Assembly: GCF_040529045.1 (NCBI RefSeq)
Contig: NZ_CP131914.1
Coordinates: 2,154,501 to 2,218,500, forward strand
Reading direction: 5' to 3'
DNA from: Xanthomonas indica
GTDB lineage: Bacteria > Pseudomonadota > Gammaproteobacteria > Xanthomonadales > Xanthomonadaceae
Length of the DNA stretch: 64,000 nt
Shown here: positions 49,010 to 58,345 of the stretch, in pieces
Layout: each line of letters opens with the position of its first letter
Position numbering within the stretch: position 1 is the first letter of the stretch
The notes under the pieces: generated by a model
Database searches by the model: none
What the model saw: the letters and a program-made list of their open reading frames with translations, nothing else
What the model was told of the DNA's origin: nothing
Program-made: the position numbers and the translations under genes

Positions 49010-49273
49010 GTGTCTGGGAGGCCTGCCGGCAGAGTGGAGCGCAGGCCGTCCACCGCGGCTCCACCGGCGCGTTTGCAAGGCGCTCGCCATTGCGCAGCGA
49101 GGTCGACTACCAGAGCGAACGCCGCCATCTGTCGCCGTGGGCCCTGAATGAGGTCCGCGATCTGCGTGCCACCAGCGACCTGCGCAGCCTGTTCCTGCGG
49201 GATTGCCCAGGTTGGAAGGATGGGTGGCCTGGGAACCCAGCCACCAAGGCGTACGGCACGGGCCGCACGCGAA

Positions 49274-49302
49274 CCGGGCGCCGACGGCAGGTCGGCGCCC
49301 GG
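49274..49302 (-). terminator. Long GC-rich hairpin after the M35 protease gene
   Basis: CCGGGCGCCGAC and GTCGGCGCCCGG form a 12-bp perfect stem with a 5-base loop, 21 bases past the protease stop. There is no U-tract on the minus strand (GGTTCGCG follows), so it may act with Rho or simply protect the 3' end. Confidence 0.55.
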
Positions 49303-49323
49303 GCGATCACCGGCCTACCGCAC

Positions 49324-50418
49324 TCAGTTCTGCGACGGATTGTTCTCGGCGAAGTACTCGTGGCTGTCGGCGTTCTTCACCGCGCGGGCCGGATCGCTCT
49401 TGGCCAGGCTCTTGGCCGCGCTCTGCCCGTACGCGGTGTCCTGCGTGCCGGCGACCACGCTGAAGTGGCTCATTTCGTGGATCAGGGTACCGGCCTTGGA
49501 GTCGGTGCCGGTCAGCGGCGCGCTCCAGAACGCGTTGCAGACGTAGATCTGGTACGGCTGGTTCGGATAGACGTAGGCGTAGGAGCTGTCGCTGCAGCCG
49601 CAGTTGATGGTGATCTGCCCGTTGTTCTGGTCGATCGCCGAATCGATGTTGACGAAGTTGGAGGTGGCGGTGCTGTAGCGGCTGGCGTTGTAGGCGCCGA
49701 ACCAGGTGGTGTAGCGCGCGCCGGTGCTGCCGCCGTTGAGATAGGTCTTGGCGTTCTGCGAGTAGTTGCGCGCGGCACTCACCGCGCTGCCGATGGTGCT
49801 GATCTGGCTGGTGCTGCACGAGGCGTAGTTGACGCCGTTGACCACCGCCTGCGGGCCGACCATCAGGTCGTTGCGCACCGCGCGGCCGCGGCCGCCGTCC
49901 AGCCACACCGTCAGCGGCGCGCTGGCCAGCGTCTGCGGTTCGCCATCGGCGCGCAGCATGCGCGCGCCATCGGCGAACGCGGCGCCCTGCAGCGGCGCGT
50001 CGAGGCGGATGCTGTAGGTGCCGCTGCGGCTCAGGTCATAGGCCTGGCCGAGATCGATCCGTGCCTGCCGCGCTTCGCCCGGCTGCAGCACCACCATGTC
50101 GTCGGCGCGCGGCGCGGCGCGCTTGACCAGGCGGCCCACGTAATCGACCGGCTTGCCGTCGCGCTGGACCTGGAACAGCGCGTTGTCGAGATCGCCCAGC
50201 GGCAGTTCCCACTTGGGCACGCGCGCGACCTGATCGCCGGTGTTGCGGACGGTCACCGCGAGTTGGCCGCGCTGCTGGCCGTCGGCGTCGGCGACCGGCG
50301 TCAGTTCGACCTGCAGCGGCGCCGGCGTGCGCGTGAGTTGCGATTGCGCGGTAGCCGCCGAGATGATGCCGACCAGGCTGAAGCCGATTGCTGCCGAGAT
50401 CCGGGATGCGTGTTTCAT
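49324..50418 (-). CDS. Secreted M35 (aspzincin) metalloendopeptidase
   Basis: A 364-residue exported zinc protease. A signal peptide (ending near ATA-QS) is followed by a beta-rich propeptide-like domain (about 27-190) and the M35 domain. HEMSH (314-318) is the zinc motif and GTQDTAYG (324-331) supplies the Asp ligand, the aspzincin arrangement of deuterolysins and peptidyl-Lys metalloendopeptidases. Cys pairs (NYASC, INCGC, YVCN) would form disulfides. Such proteases are typically fungal but also found in plant- and animal-associated bacteria. ATG 50416-50418. Extracellular or periplasmic action is inferred. Confidence 0.9.
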   Translation of the reverse strand: MKHASRISAAIGFSLVGIISAATAQSQLTRTPAPLQVELTPVADADGQQRGQLAVTVRNTGDQVARVPKWELPLGDLDNALFQVQRDGKPVDYVGRLVKRAAPRADDMVVLQPGEARQARIDLGQAYDLSRSGTYSIRLDAPLQGAAFADGARMLRADGEPQTLASAPLTVWLDGGRGRAVRNDLMVGPQAVVNGVNYASCSTSQISTIGSAVSAARNYSQNAKTYLNGGSTGARYTTWFGAYNASRYSTATSNFVNIDSAIDQNNGQITINCGCSDSSYAYVYPNQPYQIYVCNAFWSAPLTGTDSKAGTLIHEMSHFSVVAGTQDTAYGQSAAKSLAKSDPARAVKNADSHEYFAENNPSQN

Positions 50419-50873
50419 GCAGTCTCTCTCCGTCGAAAGTGGGCGCCCCAACACAGGGGCCGAAGCAAACTAGCCCGGTGCCGCGCGCGTGCGCGTCGCA
50501 GGCGCGTTTGTCTTCGATTTCGTCCAGCGAAGCGCGCGCCAGGTCTCAGTATGGGCACTGCGTTCGTACATCGCAGCGCGTGACTGGCGCGCTGCAGCGG
50601 CATCGACGCCGTCGCATGCGCTGGATCGAGGGCAGCGTTGCGATCGGCCAAGCGGCGCTCGCGCTGTGCGATGCACGTGCAGTGCGTGAAGCCCGCGCTG
50701 GCGGCACCTTTGCCGAAGGCGATTAGCAATGCAGAGATCTCCTTCGCTACCGTTGGCGTCAGCGCGATCTGCAGCGGTGCAAGCGGCGTCGGGCCGTTTG
50801 CGACAACGCGGGGTTGCGGTTGTGCGGGATGCGCCGGGTTGCCTGGTGTGGGAGTCAACTGTCAGGCATCCGA
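50419..50873. other. Intergenic region upstream of the M35 protease
   Basis: No supported gene. A minus-strand reading frame at 50415-50858 has no recognisable domain and no ribosome-binding site, and is better read as a chance frame in GC-rich DNA. The protease promoter should lie in its left part, but I see no clear -35/-10. Confidence 0.45.
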
Positions 50874-51060
50874 GACGACGGAGTAGCGGACGATCGGACC
50901 GCGAAAGCAGTCGGGACTGAAGTCCCTCCCACATTGCCCTCCGGCACCTCGTCGCGCGTTACTGGGGGATCGGCTTCCGCCGCGACGATCCGGAGTAGCG
51001 GACGATCGGACGGTGAAAGCAGTCGGGACTGAAGTCCCTCCCACCTTGCCCCCAGACACC
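50874..51060. repeat. Tandem pair of about 111-bp units with half-REP
   Basis: GGAGTAGCGGACGATCGGA, a GAAAGCAGTCGGGACTGAAG core and CCCTCCCAC occur at about 50880-50933 and again at 50991-51044, a 111-base period; the second copy is partial. Each carries a single GGGACTGAAGTCCCTCCC arm rather than an inverted pair. Confidence 0.75.
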
Positions 51061-51074
51061 TCGCCTCGAGTCCC

Positions 51075-51141
51075 TGTAGGAGCGGCTTCAGCCGCGACAG
51101 GCGTTACCGATGACGTGTGTCGCGGCTGAAGCCGCTCCTGC
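51075..51141. repeat. REP palindrome, GGAGCGGCTTCAGCCGC type
   Basis: TAGGAGCGGCTTCAGCCGCGA and its inverse surround a CAGGCGTTACCGATG loop. Lies about 135 bases beyond the ispA stop. Confidence 0.85.
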
Positions 51142-51276
51142 AACAGCACCTTTGGCCATCAAGGGCTGCGTGCGACCAGCGCCAGCATCATTCCTTGCTT
51201 TCGCGGAGACGGCGCATTTCCTGTGGCAACGACGCGTGCGGCGAGCCGCGGCAATCGCACGCGTCGAGCGCCACGC

Positions 51277-52158
51277 TCAGTGCGCGCGGTCGACCGCCAG
51301 CCGCGCCAGCGCCGCCAGCGCATCGGCGGAGCCGCCATAGCCGTGCAGGCTGTCCTGCATCGCCTGCGCCAGTTCGGCCAGCTTGGCCTTGGCGCCGTCC
51401 ATGCCCAGCAGGGCGGGGTAGGTGGATTTGGCCTGCGCTGCGTCCTTGCCGGCGGTCTTGCCGAGCTGTTCGGAGCTGGCTTCCACGTCGAGGATGTCGT
51501 CGCGCACCTGGAAGGCCAGGCCCAGCGCGCTGGCGAAGCTGTCCAGCTGCGCGAGCGCCGCGGCGTCGGCGCCGCCGCCGAGCGCGCCCAGGCGCACGCT
51601 GGCGCGGATCAGCGCGCCGGTCTTCAGCGCATGCATCCGTTGCAGCTCGGGCAGTGCCTGCACGCGGCCGGTGGCGTCGATGTCCAGCGCCTGGCCGCCG
51701 CACATGCCGGCCGCACCGGCGGCCTCGGCCAGGGTCTGCAGCCACTGCACGCGCAGCGTCGGCGCAGCGTCCTCGGCGTTGGCCAGCAGCGCGAACGCCA
51801 GGCTCTGCAGCGCATCGCCGGCGAGGATCGCGGTGGCTTCGTCGAAAGCGATGTGCACGGTGGGCTGGCCGCGGCGCAGGGCGTCGTCGTCCATCGCCGG
51901 CAGGTCGTCGTGGACCAGCGAATAGGCGTGGATCAGTTCCACCGCCAGCGCCGGCGCGTCCAGGCGCGCAGCGTCGGCGCCGAACAGCGCGCCGCTGGCG
52001 TACACCAGCAGCGGACGCATGCGCTTGCCGCCGCCGAGGGTGGCGTGGCGCATCGCCGCGTGCAGACGTTGCGGTGCCAGCGTCGCCGCCGGCAACTGCG
52101 CCTGCAGGCCGGCTTCGACCCGCTCGCGCCAGTGCGCGAACGCCGCGTCAGCCGCCAT
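51277..52158 (-). CDS. ispA: Polyprenyl synthetase (farnesyl diphosphate synthase)
   Basis: A 293-residue trans-prenyltransferase condensing isopentenyl diphosphate with DMAPP/GPP. First Asp-rich motif DDLPAMD (84-90), second RDDILD in [21 protein letters not shown] is the substrate-binding lysine region. Length and position next to xseB match IspA, giving farnesyl diphosphate for quinones and undecaprenyl phosphate. ATG 52156-52158 overlaps the xseB stop by 11 bases. dxs, the common next gene in other Proteobacteria, is not present downstream. Confidence 0.94.
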   Translation of the reverse strand: MAADAAFAHWRERVEAGLQAQLPAATLAPQRLHAAMRHATLGGGKRMRPLLVYASGALFGADAARLDAPALAVELIHAYSLVHDDLPAMDDDALRRGQPTVHIAFDEATAILAGDALQSLAFALLANAEDAAPTLRVQWLQTLAEAAGAAGMCGGQALDIDATGRVQALPELQRMHALKTGALIRASVRLGALGGGADAAALAQLDSFASALGLAFQVRDDILDVEASSEQLGKTAGKDAAQAKSTYPALLGMDGAKAKLAELAQAMQDSLHGYGGSADALAALARLAVDRAH

Positions 52159-52411
52159 GGGGCGGCACGGGCTCGAAGGGTTCGGCGCTGTCGGGCTGCT
52201 CGGGATCGCTGAGCAGGCGCACGCGCAACTCGGCCTGCTCCAGCGCCTGCTGGCATTGCCGGTACAGGCCCACACCGCGCTCGTAGGCGCTGAGCGACTG
52301 TTCCAGGCTCAGGTCGCCGGCTTCCATCTTCTCCACCAGCACTTCCAGTTCTTCGAGCGACTGCTCGAAGCGGGCGACCGGGGAGGCATCGTCTTGAGGC
52401 TTCTTGGGCAT
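52148..52411 (-). CDS. xseB: Exodeoxyribonuclease VII small subunit
   Basis: An 87-residue subunit that binds XseA to form the single-strand exonuclease. [32 protein letters not shown] is, in pieces, the defining helical signature ([11 protein letters not shown]). The C-terminal [12 protein letters not shown]-like tail is variable. ATG 52409-52411. It overlaps ispA; the two genes are coupled, as is usual. Confidence 0.95.
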   Translation of the reverse strand: MPKKPQDDASPVARFEQSLEELEVLVEKMEAGDLSLEQSLSAYERGVGLYRQCQQALEQAELRVRLLSDPEQPDSAEPFEPVPPHGG

Positions 52412-52442
52412 GGCGAAAGTGTGCGCGGCGGCGGCAGCAGGG

Positions 52443-53786
52443 TCAATGCGACGCGGGCGCCGGCACCGGCAGCGGATCCAGCGCCAGGCGTGCGGCGTGC
52501 GCCTGCAGCCAGGCGTGCAGCGGCGCGGCCAGCAGGTCCGGGCCGGCGGCCAGCAGCTGCGTGGCGTCGAACAGCAGCGGCAGCCGTTGGCGCTCCCACG
52601 GCGGTAGCGCCTGGGTCTGCAGCAGCTGCTTGAGCGACTGCGACTGTGCACGCCCGGGCAGGCGCAGGCGTTCGCCGCCGCGGCGTGCGCGCACCAGCAA
52701 CGGCGTGTCGAAGGTCAGCGTGGTGTCGGCGAGCAGGTGCAGGCGGCGGCCGTCGGGCAACGGCAGCGGCGCGCGACCATCCCACCGCGCCTGCCAGTCG
52801 GCAGGCCAGGGGGCGGGGTCACGTTCGGCGTACAGCGTGTCGCGCCAACTGCGCACGCTGGCGCCATGCCAGGCGAACTGCGCCGCGGCGTCGGCGCGCG
52901 GCTGCAGCAGGTCGCGTTCGATCGCGGCCAGGCCGGCTGCCGGCAATGGTGGCAGCCCGGCCTGCGCGACCCAGCGCCGCAGCACGCGCGCGCGCCGTGC
53001 CGCGGGCAGGGCACGTAGCGCGACGAGCGACAGTGGGGCGCCGGGGGCATCCTGCAGGGTCTCGAGTACCGCGCGGTCGTCCGCGTCCAGCAACGCGCCG
53101 GCGTCGGCGCACAGCTCCGCGCTGCGAGCGAGGGCGGCGTCGGCATGCGGCCAGCGCTGGCGCAGCAATGGCAGCACCTGCAACCGCAGGAAATTGCGAT
53201 CGAAGCCGGGATCGGCATTGCTGGGGTCGTCGATCCACCGCAGGCCGTGTTGCCGTGCATAGGCGTGCAACGCGCTGCGCGGCTGCGCCAGCAGCGGCCG
53301 CCACAGGCGACTGCCGGCAAAGTCGGACAGCGCCTGCATCGCTGCCAGGCCATCCGGGCCGGACGCGCGCAGCGCACGCAGCAGGAAGGTCTCGGCCTGG
53401 TCGTCGCGGTGCTGGGCCAGCGCCAGCCATTCGCCGGGCTGCAGCGCCTGCGCGAAGGCGTGGCGCCGCACCTGCCGCGCCGCCGCTTCCAGACCATCGC
53501 CGCTGTCGCGCGGCACCTGCACCCGCACCACCTGCAGCGGCACCGCCAGCGCGGCGCACAGCTGCGCGCACTGCGCGGCCCAGGCGTCGGCCTCGGCATG
53601 CAGGCCATGGTGCACGTGCAGCGCGCGCAGGCCTGCGGCGCGATAGGAGGGGTGTTGCGCGAGCAGGTGCAGCAGCACGGTCGAATCCAGTCCGCCGCTG
53701 AAGCCGAGCAGCAGCGGCGCCGGTGCCGGATCGGGCAGTGCGGCGGCGAGGGCGGACAAGGGGGACGTGGAGACGCGCGGAGCCAT
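52443..53786 (-). CDS. tilS: tRNA(Ile)-lysidine synthase
   Basis: A 447-residue enzyme converting the wobble cytidine of tRNA-Ile(CAU) to lysidine, essential for AUA decoding. The PP-loop SGGLDST (30-36) binds [13 protein letters not shown] and [12 protein letters not shown] are family motifs; WIDDPSN is in the substrate pocket. The C-terminal TilS domains are present ([21 protein letters not shown]). ATG 53784-53786. It lies 31 bases upstream of xseB on the same strand, so one transcript with ispA is likely. Confidence 0.95.
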   Translation of the reverse strand: MAPRVSTSPLSALAAALPDPAPAPLLLGFSGGLDSTVLLHLLAQHPSYRAAGLRALHVHHGLHAEADAWAAQCAQLCAALAVPLQVVRVQVPRDSGDGLEAAARQVRRHAFAQALQPGEWLALAQHRDDQAETFLLRALRASGPDGLAAMQALSDFAGSRLWRPLLAQPRSALHAYARQHGLRWIDDPSNADPGFDRNFLRLQVLPLLRQRWPHADAALARSAELCADAGALLDADDRAVLETLQDAPGAPLSLVALRALPAARRARVLRRWVAQAGLPPLPAAGLAAIERDLLQPRADAAAQFAWHGASVRSWRDTLYAERDPAPWPADWQARWDGRAPLPLPDGRRLHLLADTTLTFDTPLLVRARRGGERLRLPGRAQSQSLKQLLQTQALPPWERQRLPLLFDATQLLAAGPDLLAAPLHAWLQAHAARLALDPLPVPAPASH

Positions 53787-53860
53787 CGCGTCACTGTAGA
53801 CGCAAGCGCTTGCCAGCGCGACGCGCGACCAGGGCGAGGTCTTTGAGGCTGGCCAGCGCT

Positions 53861-54510
53861 GAGGGAGAGACTTCAGTCCCGATGCCTTTCAGCTCGAGGC
53901 GTCGGGACTGAAGTCCCTCCCACAAGCGCAGTTCCCGGCACTCGGCACTATCCCGGTCGAATGCTCAACAAGGCGCCTGCTCGGTGTCGACCGCCAGCAC
54001 GCGAAGCCCGGCCTGTGGCCAGCGCGCCACGGCGTCCGAAGCAGCGCAAAGGTGAGGGAGCTCCCTGTGGGAGGGACTTCAGTCCCGACGCGAGGAACCC
54101 GCATCTCGCAGATTCCGCGTTTCCCTTACATCGCAGCGATGCAGCGAGAGGTAGCAGAAGACGATCGTCTGGCTCCAGATGACCTCCAGAGCTGCAGTAT
54201 CCCCTGTGGGAGGGGCTTCAGTCCCGACGCCTTTCGGCTCAGCGCGTCGGGACTGACGTCCCTCCCACAAGCGCAGCTCTCGGCAGCCGGCACTAACCCG
54301 ATCGCCTGCTCGGCAGGGCGCCTGCTCGGTGTCGACCGCCAGCACGCCAAGCCCGGCCTGTGGCCAGCGCGCCACGGTGTCCGAAGCAGCGCAAAGGTGA
54401 GTGAGCCCCCTGTGGGAGGGACTTCAGTCCCGACGCGGGAGTTTCTCACCTCGCGGACGATGCGCTTCCGCCGACATCGTGGAGCTGCAGCAAGAGATGC
54501 GTTGCAGAGG
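53861..54510. repeat. Tandem duplication: 345-bp unit with REP pairs
   Basis: Two copies, starting about 53861 and 54206. Each holds an inverted REP pair (GACTTCAGTCCCGA ... GGGACTGA), then a shared segment containing GGCGCCTGCTCGGTGTCGAC (53972 and 54317, exactly 345 apart), a single REP arm (54066-54092; 54411-54437), and a more diverged end. This fills the tilS/WG-protein gap; no gene is supported. Confidence 0.85.
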
Positions 54511-54567
54511 ACCAGCCTTGGCGACGTTGCCCGCGACAGCGCGGCCATGCCGCGCACGGTGATCGGC

Positions 54568-55143
54568 TCAGCGCTTTGGCGCCGGCACTTCGCGGTTGTG
54601 GCGGTCGATGGAGTACCAGCGGCCACCCTGCATCGGCGTATGACCGTCGGCGTCGGGTGTGCCGGCGCGGCAGCCATCGCAGACCTCGGCGACGCCGTGC
54701 GCGAACGGCCAGGCGAAGTCGTGCACCGGCGCGATCACCTCGCGCAATTGCCGGTCGTAGAAGCCGATGCGGCCGTCGACGATGCCGCGGGTGAGACCTT
54801 CGGTGAAGCCGTCCGGGCCGTTGTCCCAGGTGATCACCGGCAGGCTGTGGCCATCGGCGCGCACATAGTAGAAGCGTGCGCCGACGCTCAGCAGCGCCAG
54901 GCCGTCGCGATCGAAATGCAGGTGTCGCAACGCCTGCGGCGTCAGTACCAGGCGTCCGTCGGCGCCGAGCCGGCAGCCCGGCACCACCGGCCGGTCGCTA
55001 TTCGGGTCGCCCAGTCGGCAGGCCTCGGCGGCCGGTTGCGCCGTGGCCGCCGGTACGGCGCCGAGCGCGGCAAACGCAGCGAACACTGCGCACACGGCAA
55101 CGGCCGCACGCAGGCGACCGCCGTGCGACCGATACCGGCTCAT
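54568..55143 (-). CDS. Exported WG-repeat-like protein
   Basis: A 191-residue protein with a signal peptide (hydrophobic AAVAVCAVFAAFAALGAV, cleavage near ATA-QP). The mature part contains short segments of the WG/KWG-repeat kind (GIVDGRIGFYDRQLREVIAP, WPFAHGVAEVCDGC, YSIDRHNREV), which describe a beta-propeller-like or solenoid repeat. Function unknown. Its ATG (55141-55143) overlaps the alkaline phosphatase stop by ATGA, so the two are co-translated and may work together in the periplasm. Confidence 0.82.
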   Translation of the reverse strand: MSRYRSHGGRLRAAVAVCAVFAAFAALGAVPAATAQPAAEACRLGDPNSDRPVVPGCRLGADGRLVLTPQALRHLHFDRDGLALLSVGARFYYVRADGHSLPVITWDNGPDGFTEGLTRGIVDGRIGFYDRQLREVIAPVHDFAWPFAHGVAEVCDGCRAGTPDADGHTPMQGGRWYSIDRHNREVPAPKR

Positions 55144-56846
55144 TGCGCAGTCGCGGCGCTGGTCATGAAGGCCGCCGGCTTGGGCAGCTCCACCGGTACG
55201 CCGTCGCCGTTGCAGGTGCCGGCCTGGCACAGCCGCGCGCGCAGGGTCGGCGTGGCCTGCACGATCACGTGGTAGATCACGTTCTCCTCCAGGCTGCCGC
55301 GGAACGCATTGCTGCCGGGGCCGCGCGCCCAGATGCCGACGTCGTCGCCGCCATGGGTCTCGGCCTTGGTCGGCACCAGCGCTTCCTGCATGAAGTCCGG
55401 GCTTTCGGTGTCGACATGGGTCAGGTCGGGACGGCCGTTGGCCGGCTCGAAGCTGCTCGGCGCATGCGGGAAGGTCTTGACCCCGGCCGGCTGCTGGTTG
55501 CTGGCGCCGGTGTAGCCGGGGCCGTTGGCGTAGCTGAGCGTGGCGTAGGGCTGGCCGTTGCCGTCCAGCGCCAGGTCGCCGGTGTTGGCGTCCTCGCCGC
55601 TGGTGCCGCGCACCTTGCCCAGGATCGGGTTGCCGCGCTGCGGATAGCCGACGAAGTTCAGCGTATGCGAGTGGTCGGCGGTGACGATGATCAGCGTGTC
55701 CTCGGCCGAGGTCGCGTCCGCCGCGGCCTGCACCGCCTGCGACAGCGCGATGGTCTCGTCCAGCGCACGGTAGGCGTTGCCGGCGTGGTGCGCGTGGTCG
55801 ATGCGTCCGCCTTCGACCATCAGCACGTAGCCGTTCTTGTCCTGCGACAGGGTGCGGATCGCGGCGCGGGTCATCTCGGCCAGGCTCGGGTCGCCGTTGG
55901 CGCTGCGGTCGCGGTCGTGGTCGAACTGCATGTGGTCCGGCTCGAACAGGCCCAGCAGCGCCGGCGCGTTCTGCGCCGCCTCCAGTTGCCCGCGGGTCCA
56001 CACATAGGCGCCCTGCGGATGGCGCTGGCGCCATTCGCCGACCAGGTCGCGGCCATCCAGGCGCAGGCCGACCTTGTCGTCGTACTCCGGGTCGCGCTGT
56101 TCGACGGTGGTGAACTGCCCGCGGCCGCCGGCCAGCATCACCTGCGGGCCGCGGCCGAAGCGCGCGCCGACCATCTGCTGGGCGATGTCGCGGCAGCCCT
56201 CGGCGACCGCCTTCTCCGGCAGGTCGGCATCGCTTTCCCAGTTGCGCTCGGGTACGTGCGCATAGGTCGCGGCCGGGGTGGCGTGGGTGAGGCGGGTGGT
56301 GGTGACGATGCCGGTGCCCATGCCGGCGCTGTCGGCCAGTTCCAGCCAGCTCAGCAACTGCTTGCCGAGGCTGTCGGCGCAGGCGTCGCGCTTGCCGGCG
56401 GCCACGCCGATCGCGCCCATGTGGGTCTTCACCCCGGTGGTGATCGAGGTCATGGTGCCGGCCGAATCCGGCGTCTGCGAATCGGTGTTGTAGGTCTTGC
56501 TCAGCGCGGTGGCGGGGAACGCCTCCCACGACAGCTGGTTCTCCTCGCCGGAGGCGCCCTTGCGCTGGCCGTCGAGGATGCGCGCGGCGGCGACCGTGGT
56601 CAGGCTCATGCCGTCGCCCAGGAACAGGATCACGTTCTTGGCCTTGCCGCGCATGGCGCCGTTGTTGGCGGCCTTGGCCGCGCCGCTGCGGTACCACCAC
56701 GCCGCGGTCTCGCCGGCCGGATGGGCGACGGCGGGGACGACGATTGGCGCGACGTTGGCGCTGGCGGCCGGCGCGTGCGGCGCGCTGGCGCAGGCACCCA
56801 GCAGCAGGGTGGAGGCGGCGGCGAGAGCGGAAACGGGAAGGCGCAT
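55140..56846 (-). CDS. Alkaline phosphatase (lipoprotein)
   Basis: A 568-residue PhoA-superfamily phosphomonoesterase. The N-terminus has a lipobox (LLLGAC, Cys19), so it should be membrane-anchored rather than free in the periplasm. LFLGDGMS (74-81) supplies a metal Asp, TPDSAGTMTS contains the nucleophile Ser128, and GGRIDHAHH and TADHSHT carry the other zinc ligands. No Pho box was identified upstream. ATG 56844-56846. It precedes the WG-like protein in a two-gene unit. Confidence 0.94.
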   Translation of the reverse strand: MRLPVSALAAASTLLLGACASAPHAPAASANVAPIVVPAVAHPAGETAAWWYRSGAAKAANNGAMRGKAKNVILFLGDGMSLTTVAAARILDGQRKGASGEENQLSWEAFPATALSKTYNTDSQTPDSAGTMTSITTGVKTHMGAIGVAAGKRDACADSLGKQLLSWLELADSAGMGTGIVTTTRLTHATPAATYAHVPERNWESDADLPEKAVAEGCRDIAQQMVGARFGRGPQVMLAGGRGQFTTVEQRDPEYDDKVGLRLDGRDLVGEWRQRHPQGAYVWTRGQLEAAQNAPALLGLFEPDHMQFDHDRDRSANGDPSLAEMTRAAIRTLSQDKNGYVLMVEGGRIDHAHHAGNAYRALDETIALSQAVQAAADATSAEDTLIIVTADHSHTLNFVGYPQRGNPILGKVRGTSGEDANTGDLALDGNGQPYATLSYANGPGYTGASNQQPAGVKTFPHAPSSFEPANGRPDLTHVDTESPDFMQEALVPTKAETHGGDDVGIWARGPGSNAFRGSLEENVIYHVIVQATPTLRARLCQAGTCNGDGVPVELPKPAAFMTSAATAQ

Positions 56847-56997
56847 GCGCGGAACGGGTCCTGAACGACGAAGTCCCCCGCATTATGCCGGTTGCGACAA
56901 GGCACGCCGATGACATCGCGCCTTTCCAGCCATGGCGTCGTCGTTGCCGCCGGGGTGCGCTATCGTGCGGAACCCCCGAGATTTCTGGACAGCGTCG

Positions 56998-58338
56998 ATG
57001 AAACTGGTGACGGCCTGGTTACGCATTCCGTTCTGGCAGCGCGTGGTCGCCGGCTTCGTGCTGGGCGCCCTGGCCGGCTGGGCACTGGGGCCGACCGCGG
57101 AAACCTGGTTCAAGCCGCTGGGCGATCTGTACGTCACCCTGATCAAGATGATCGCGGTGCCGCTGGTGTTCTTCGCCGTCATCAATGCGATCTCGGCGCT
57201 GCACGGGCAGCAGTCGGTGGCCAAGCTGGGCGGGCGCACCTTCCTGTGGTTCGTGGTCACCGCGGCGCTGGCGGTCGGCGTCGGCCTGGCCGTGGGCACT
57301 GTGCTGCAGCCGGGCGCCGGCCACCTGGGCCTGCGCGTGGACAGCGCCTGGACCCCGCGCGACGTGCCCAGCCCGGTGCAGGTGCTGCTGGACGTGGTGC
57401 CGTCCAATCCGTTCTACGCGCTCACCGGCATCGGCACCAAGACCAATGCCGCCGGCGAGACCGTGCTGGCGGCCGGACGCGGCTCGATCCTGCCGGTGAT
57501 CTTCTTCGCCGCGCTGCTCGGCTTTGCCATGGTCAAGCTCGGCGAGCGCGTGGCCGAGGCGCGCAAGCTCACCAAACAGATGAGCGAGATCATGATCCAG
57601 GTCACCCGCTTCGTGCTGGAGATGACCCCGCTCGGCACCTTCGGCCTGATCGCCGCGCTGGTCGGCGGCTACGGCTTCGGCAAGCTGCTGCCGTTCGGCA
57701 ACTTCGTGCTGGCGCTGTACCTGGCCTGCGCGATCCACATCGTGGTGGTGTACAGCGGCCTGCTGCTGGTGCATGGCTTGAACCCGTGGAAGTTCTTCCG
57801 CGGCGCCGCGCCGGGCATGCAGGTGGCCTTCGTCAGTTCCTCCAGCTTCGCCGCGATGCCGGTGGCGCTGCGCTCGATCACCCACAATCTGGGCGTCAAC
57901 AAGGACTACGCGGCGTTCGCGGTGCCGCTGGGCGCGAGCATCAAGATGGACGGCTGCGGCGCGATCTTCCCGGCGTTGTGCGCGGTGTTCATTGCCCAGT
58001 ACACCGGCGTGCCGCTGACCGCCAACCAGTACTTCGTGGTGCTGATCGCCTCGGTGCTGGGCAGTTTCGGCACCGCCGGCGTGCCTGGCACCGCGGTGGT
58101 GATGGCCACGGTGGTGCTGAGTGCGGCCAACCTGCCGCTGGAGGTGATCGGCTACCTGTACGCCATCGACCGCGTGCTGGACATGATGCGCACCATGACC
58201 AACGTGACCGGGCAGATGCTGGTGCCGGTGCTGGTGGCCAAGGAAACCGGCCTGCTCGACCGCACCATCTACGAGGCGGCGCCGAGCAATGTCGGCCTGG
58301 AAGATCCGCCGGTCGACAGTTCCGGCCAGGTGCGTTGA
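56998..58338 (+). CDS. Dicarboxylate/amino acid:cation symporter (DAACS)
   Basis: A 446-residue secondary transporter of the GltP/DctA family, importing glutamate, aspartate or C4-dicarboxylates with sodium or protons. About eight helices and two re-entrant loops; the Ser-rich loop VSSSSFAAMPV and the later FGTAGVPGTAVVM are the substrate-site signatures, and a conserved NxxxxxD-like region is near the end (AIDRVLDMMRTMTN). The choice between glutamate and dicarboxylate cannot be made here. ATG 56998. Divergent from the alkaline phosphatase. Confidence 0.93.
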   Translation: MKLVTAWLRIPFWQRVVAGFVLGALAGWALGPTAETWFKPLGDLYVTLIKMIAVPLVFFAVINAISALHGQQSVAKLGGRTFLWFVVTAALAVGVGLAVGTVLQPGAGHLGLRVDSAWTPRDVPSPVQVLLDVVPSNPFYALTGIGTKTNAAGETVLAAGRGSILPVIFFAALLGFAMVKLGERVAEARKLTKQMSEIMIQVTRFVLEMTPLGTFGLIAALVGGYGFGKLLPFGNFVLALYLACAIHIVVVYSGLLLVHGLNPWKFFRGAAPGMQVAFVSSSSFAAMPVALRSITHNLGVNKDYAAFAVPLGASIKMDGCGAIFPALCAVFIAQYTGVPLTANQYFVVLIASVLGSFGTAGVPGTAVVMATVVLSAANLPLEVIGYLYAIDRVLDMMRTMTNVTGQMLVPVLVAKETGLLDRTIYEAAPSNVGLEDPPVDSSGQVR

Positions 58339-58345
58339 TGCTGCC

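Noticed and set aside
50415-50858. 147-codon minus-strand frame upstream of the M35 protease
   Set aside because: No ribosome-binding site, no domain, low-complexity start, and it overlaps the protease signal-peptide start region.
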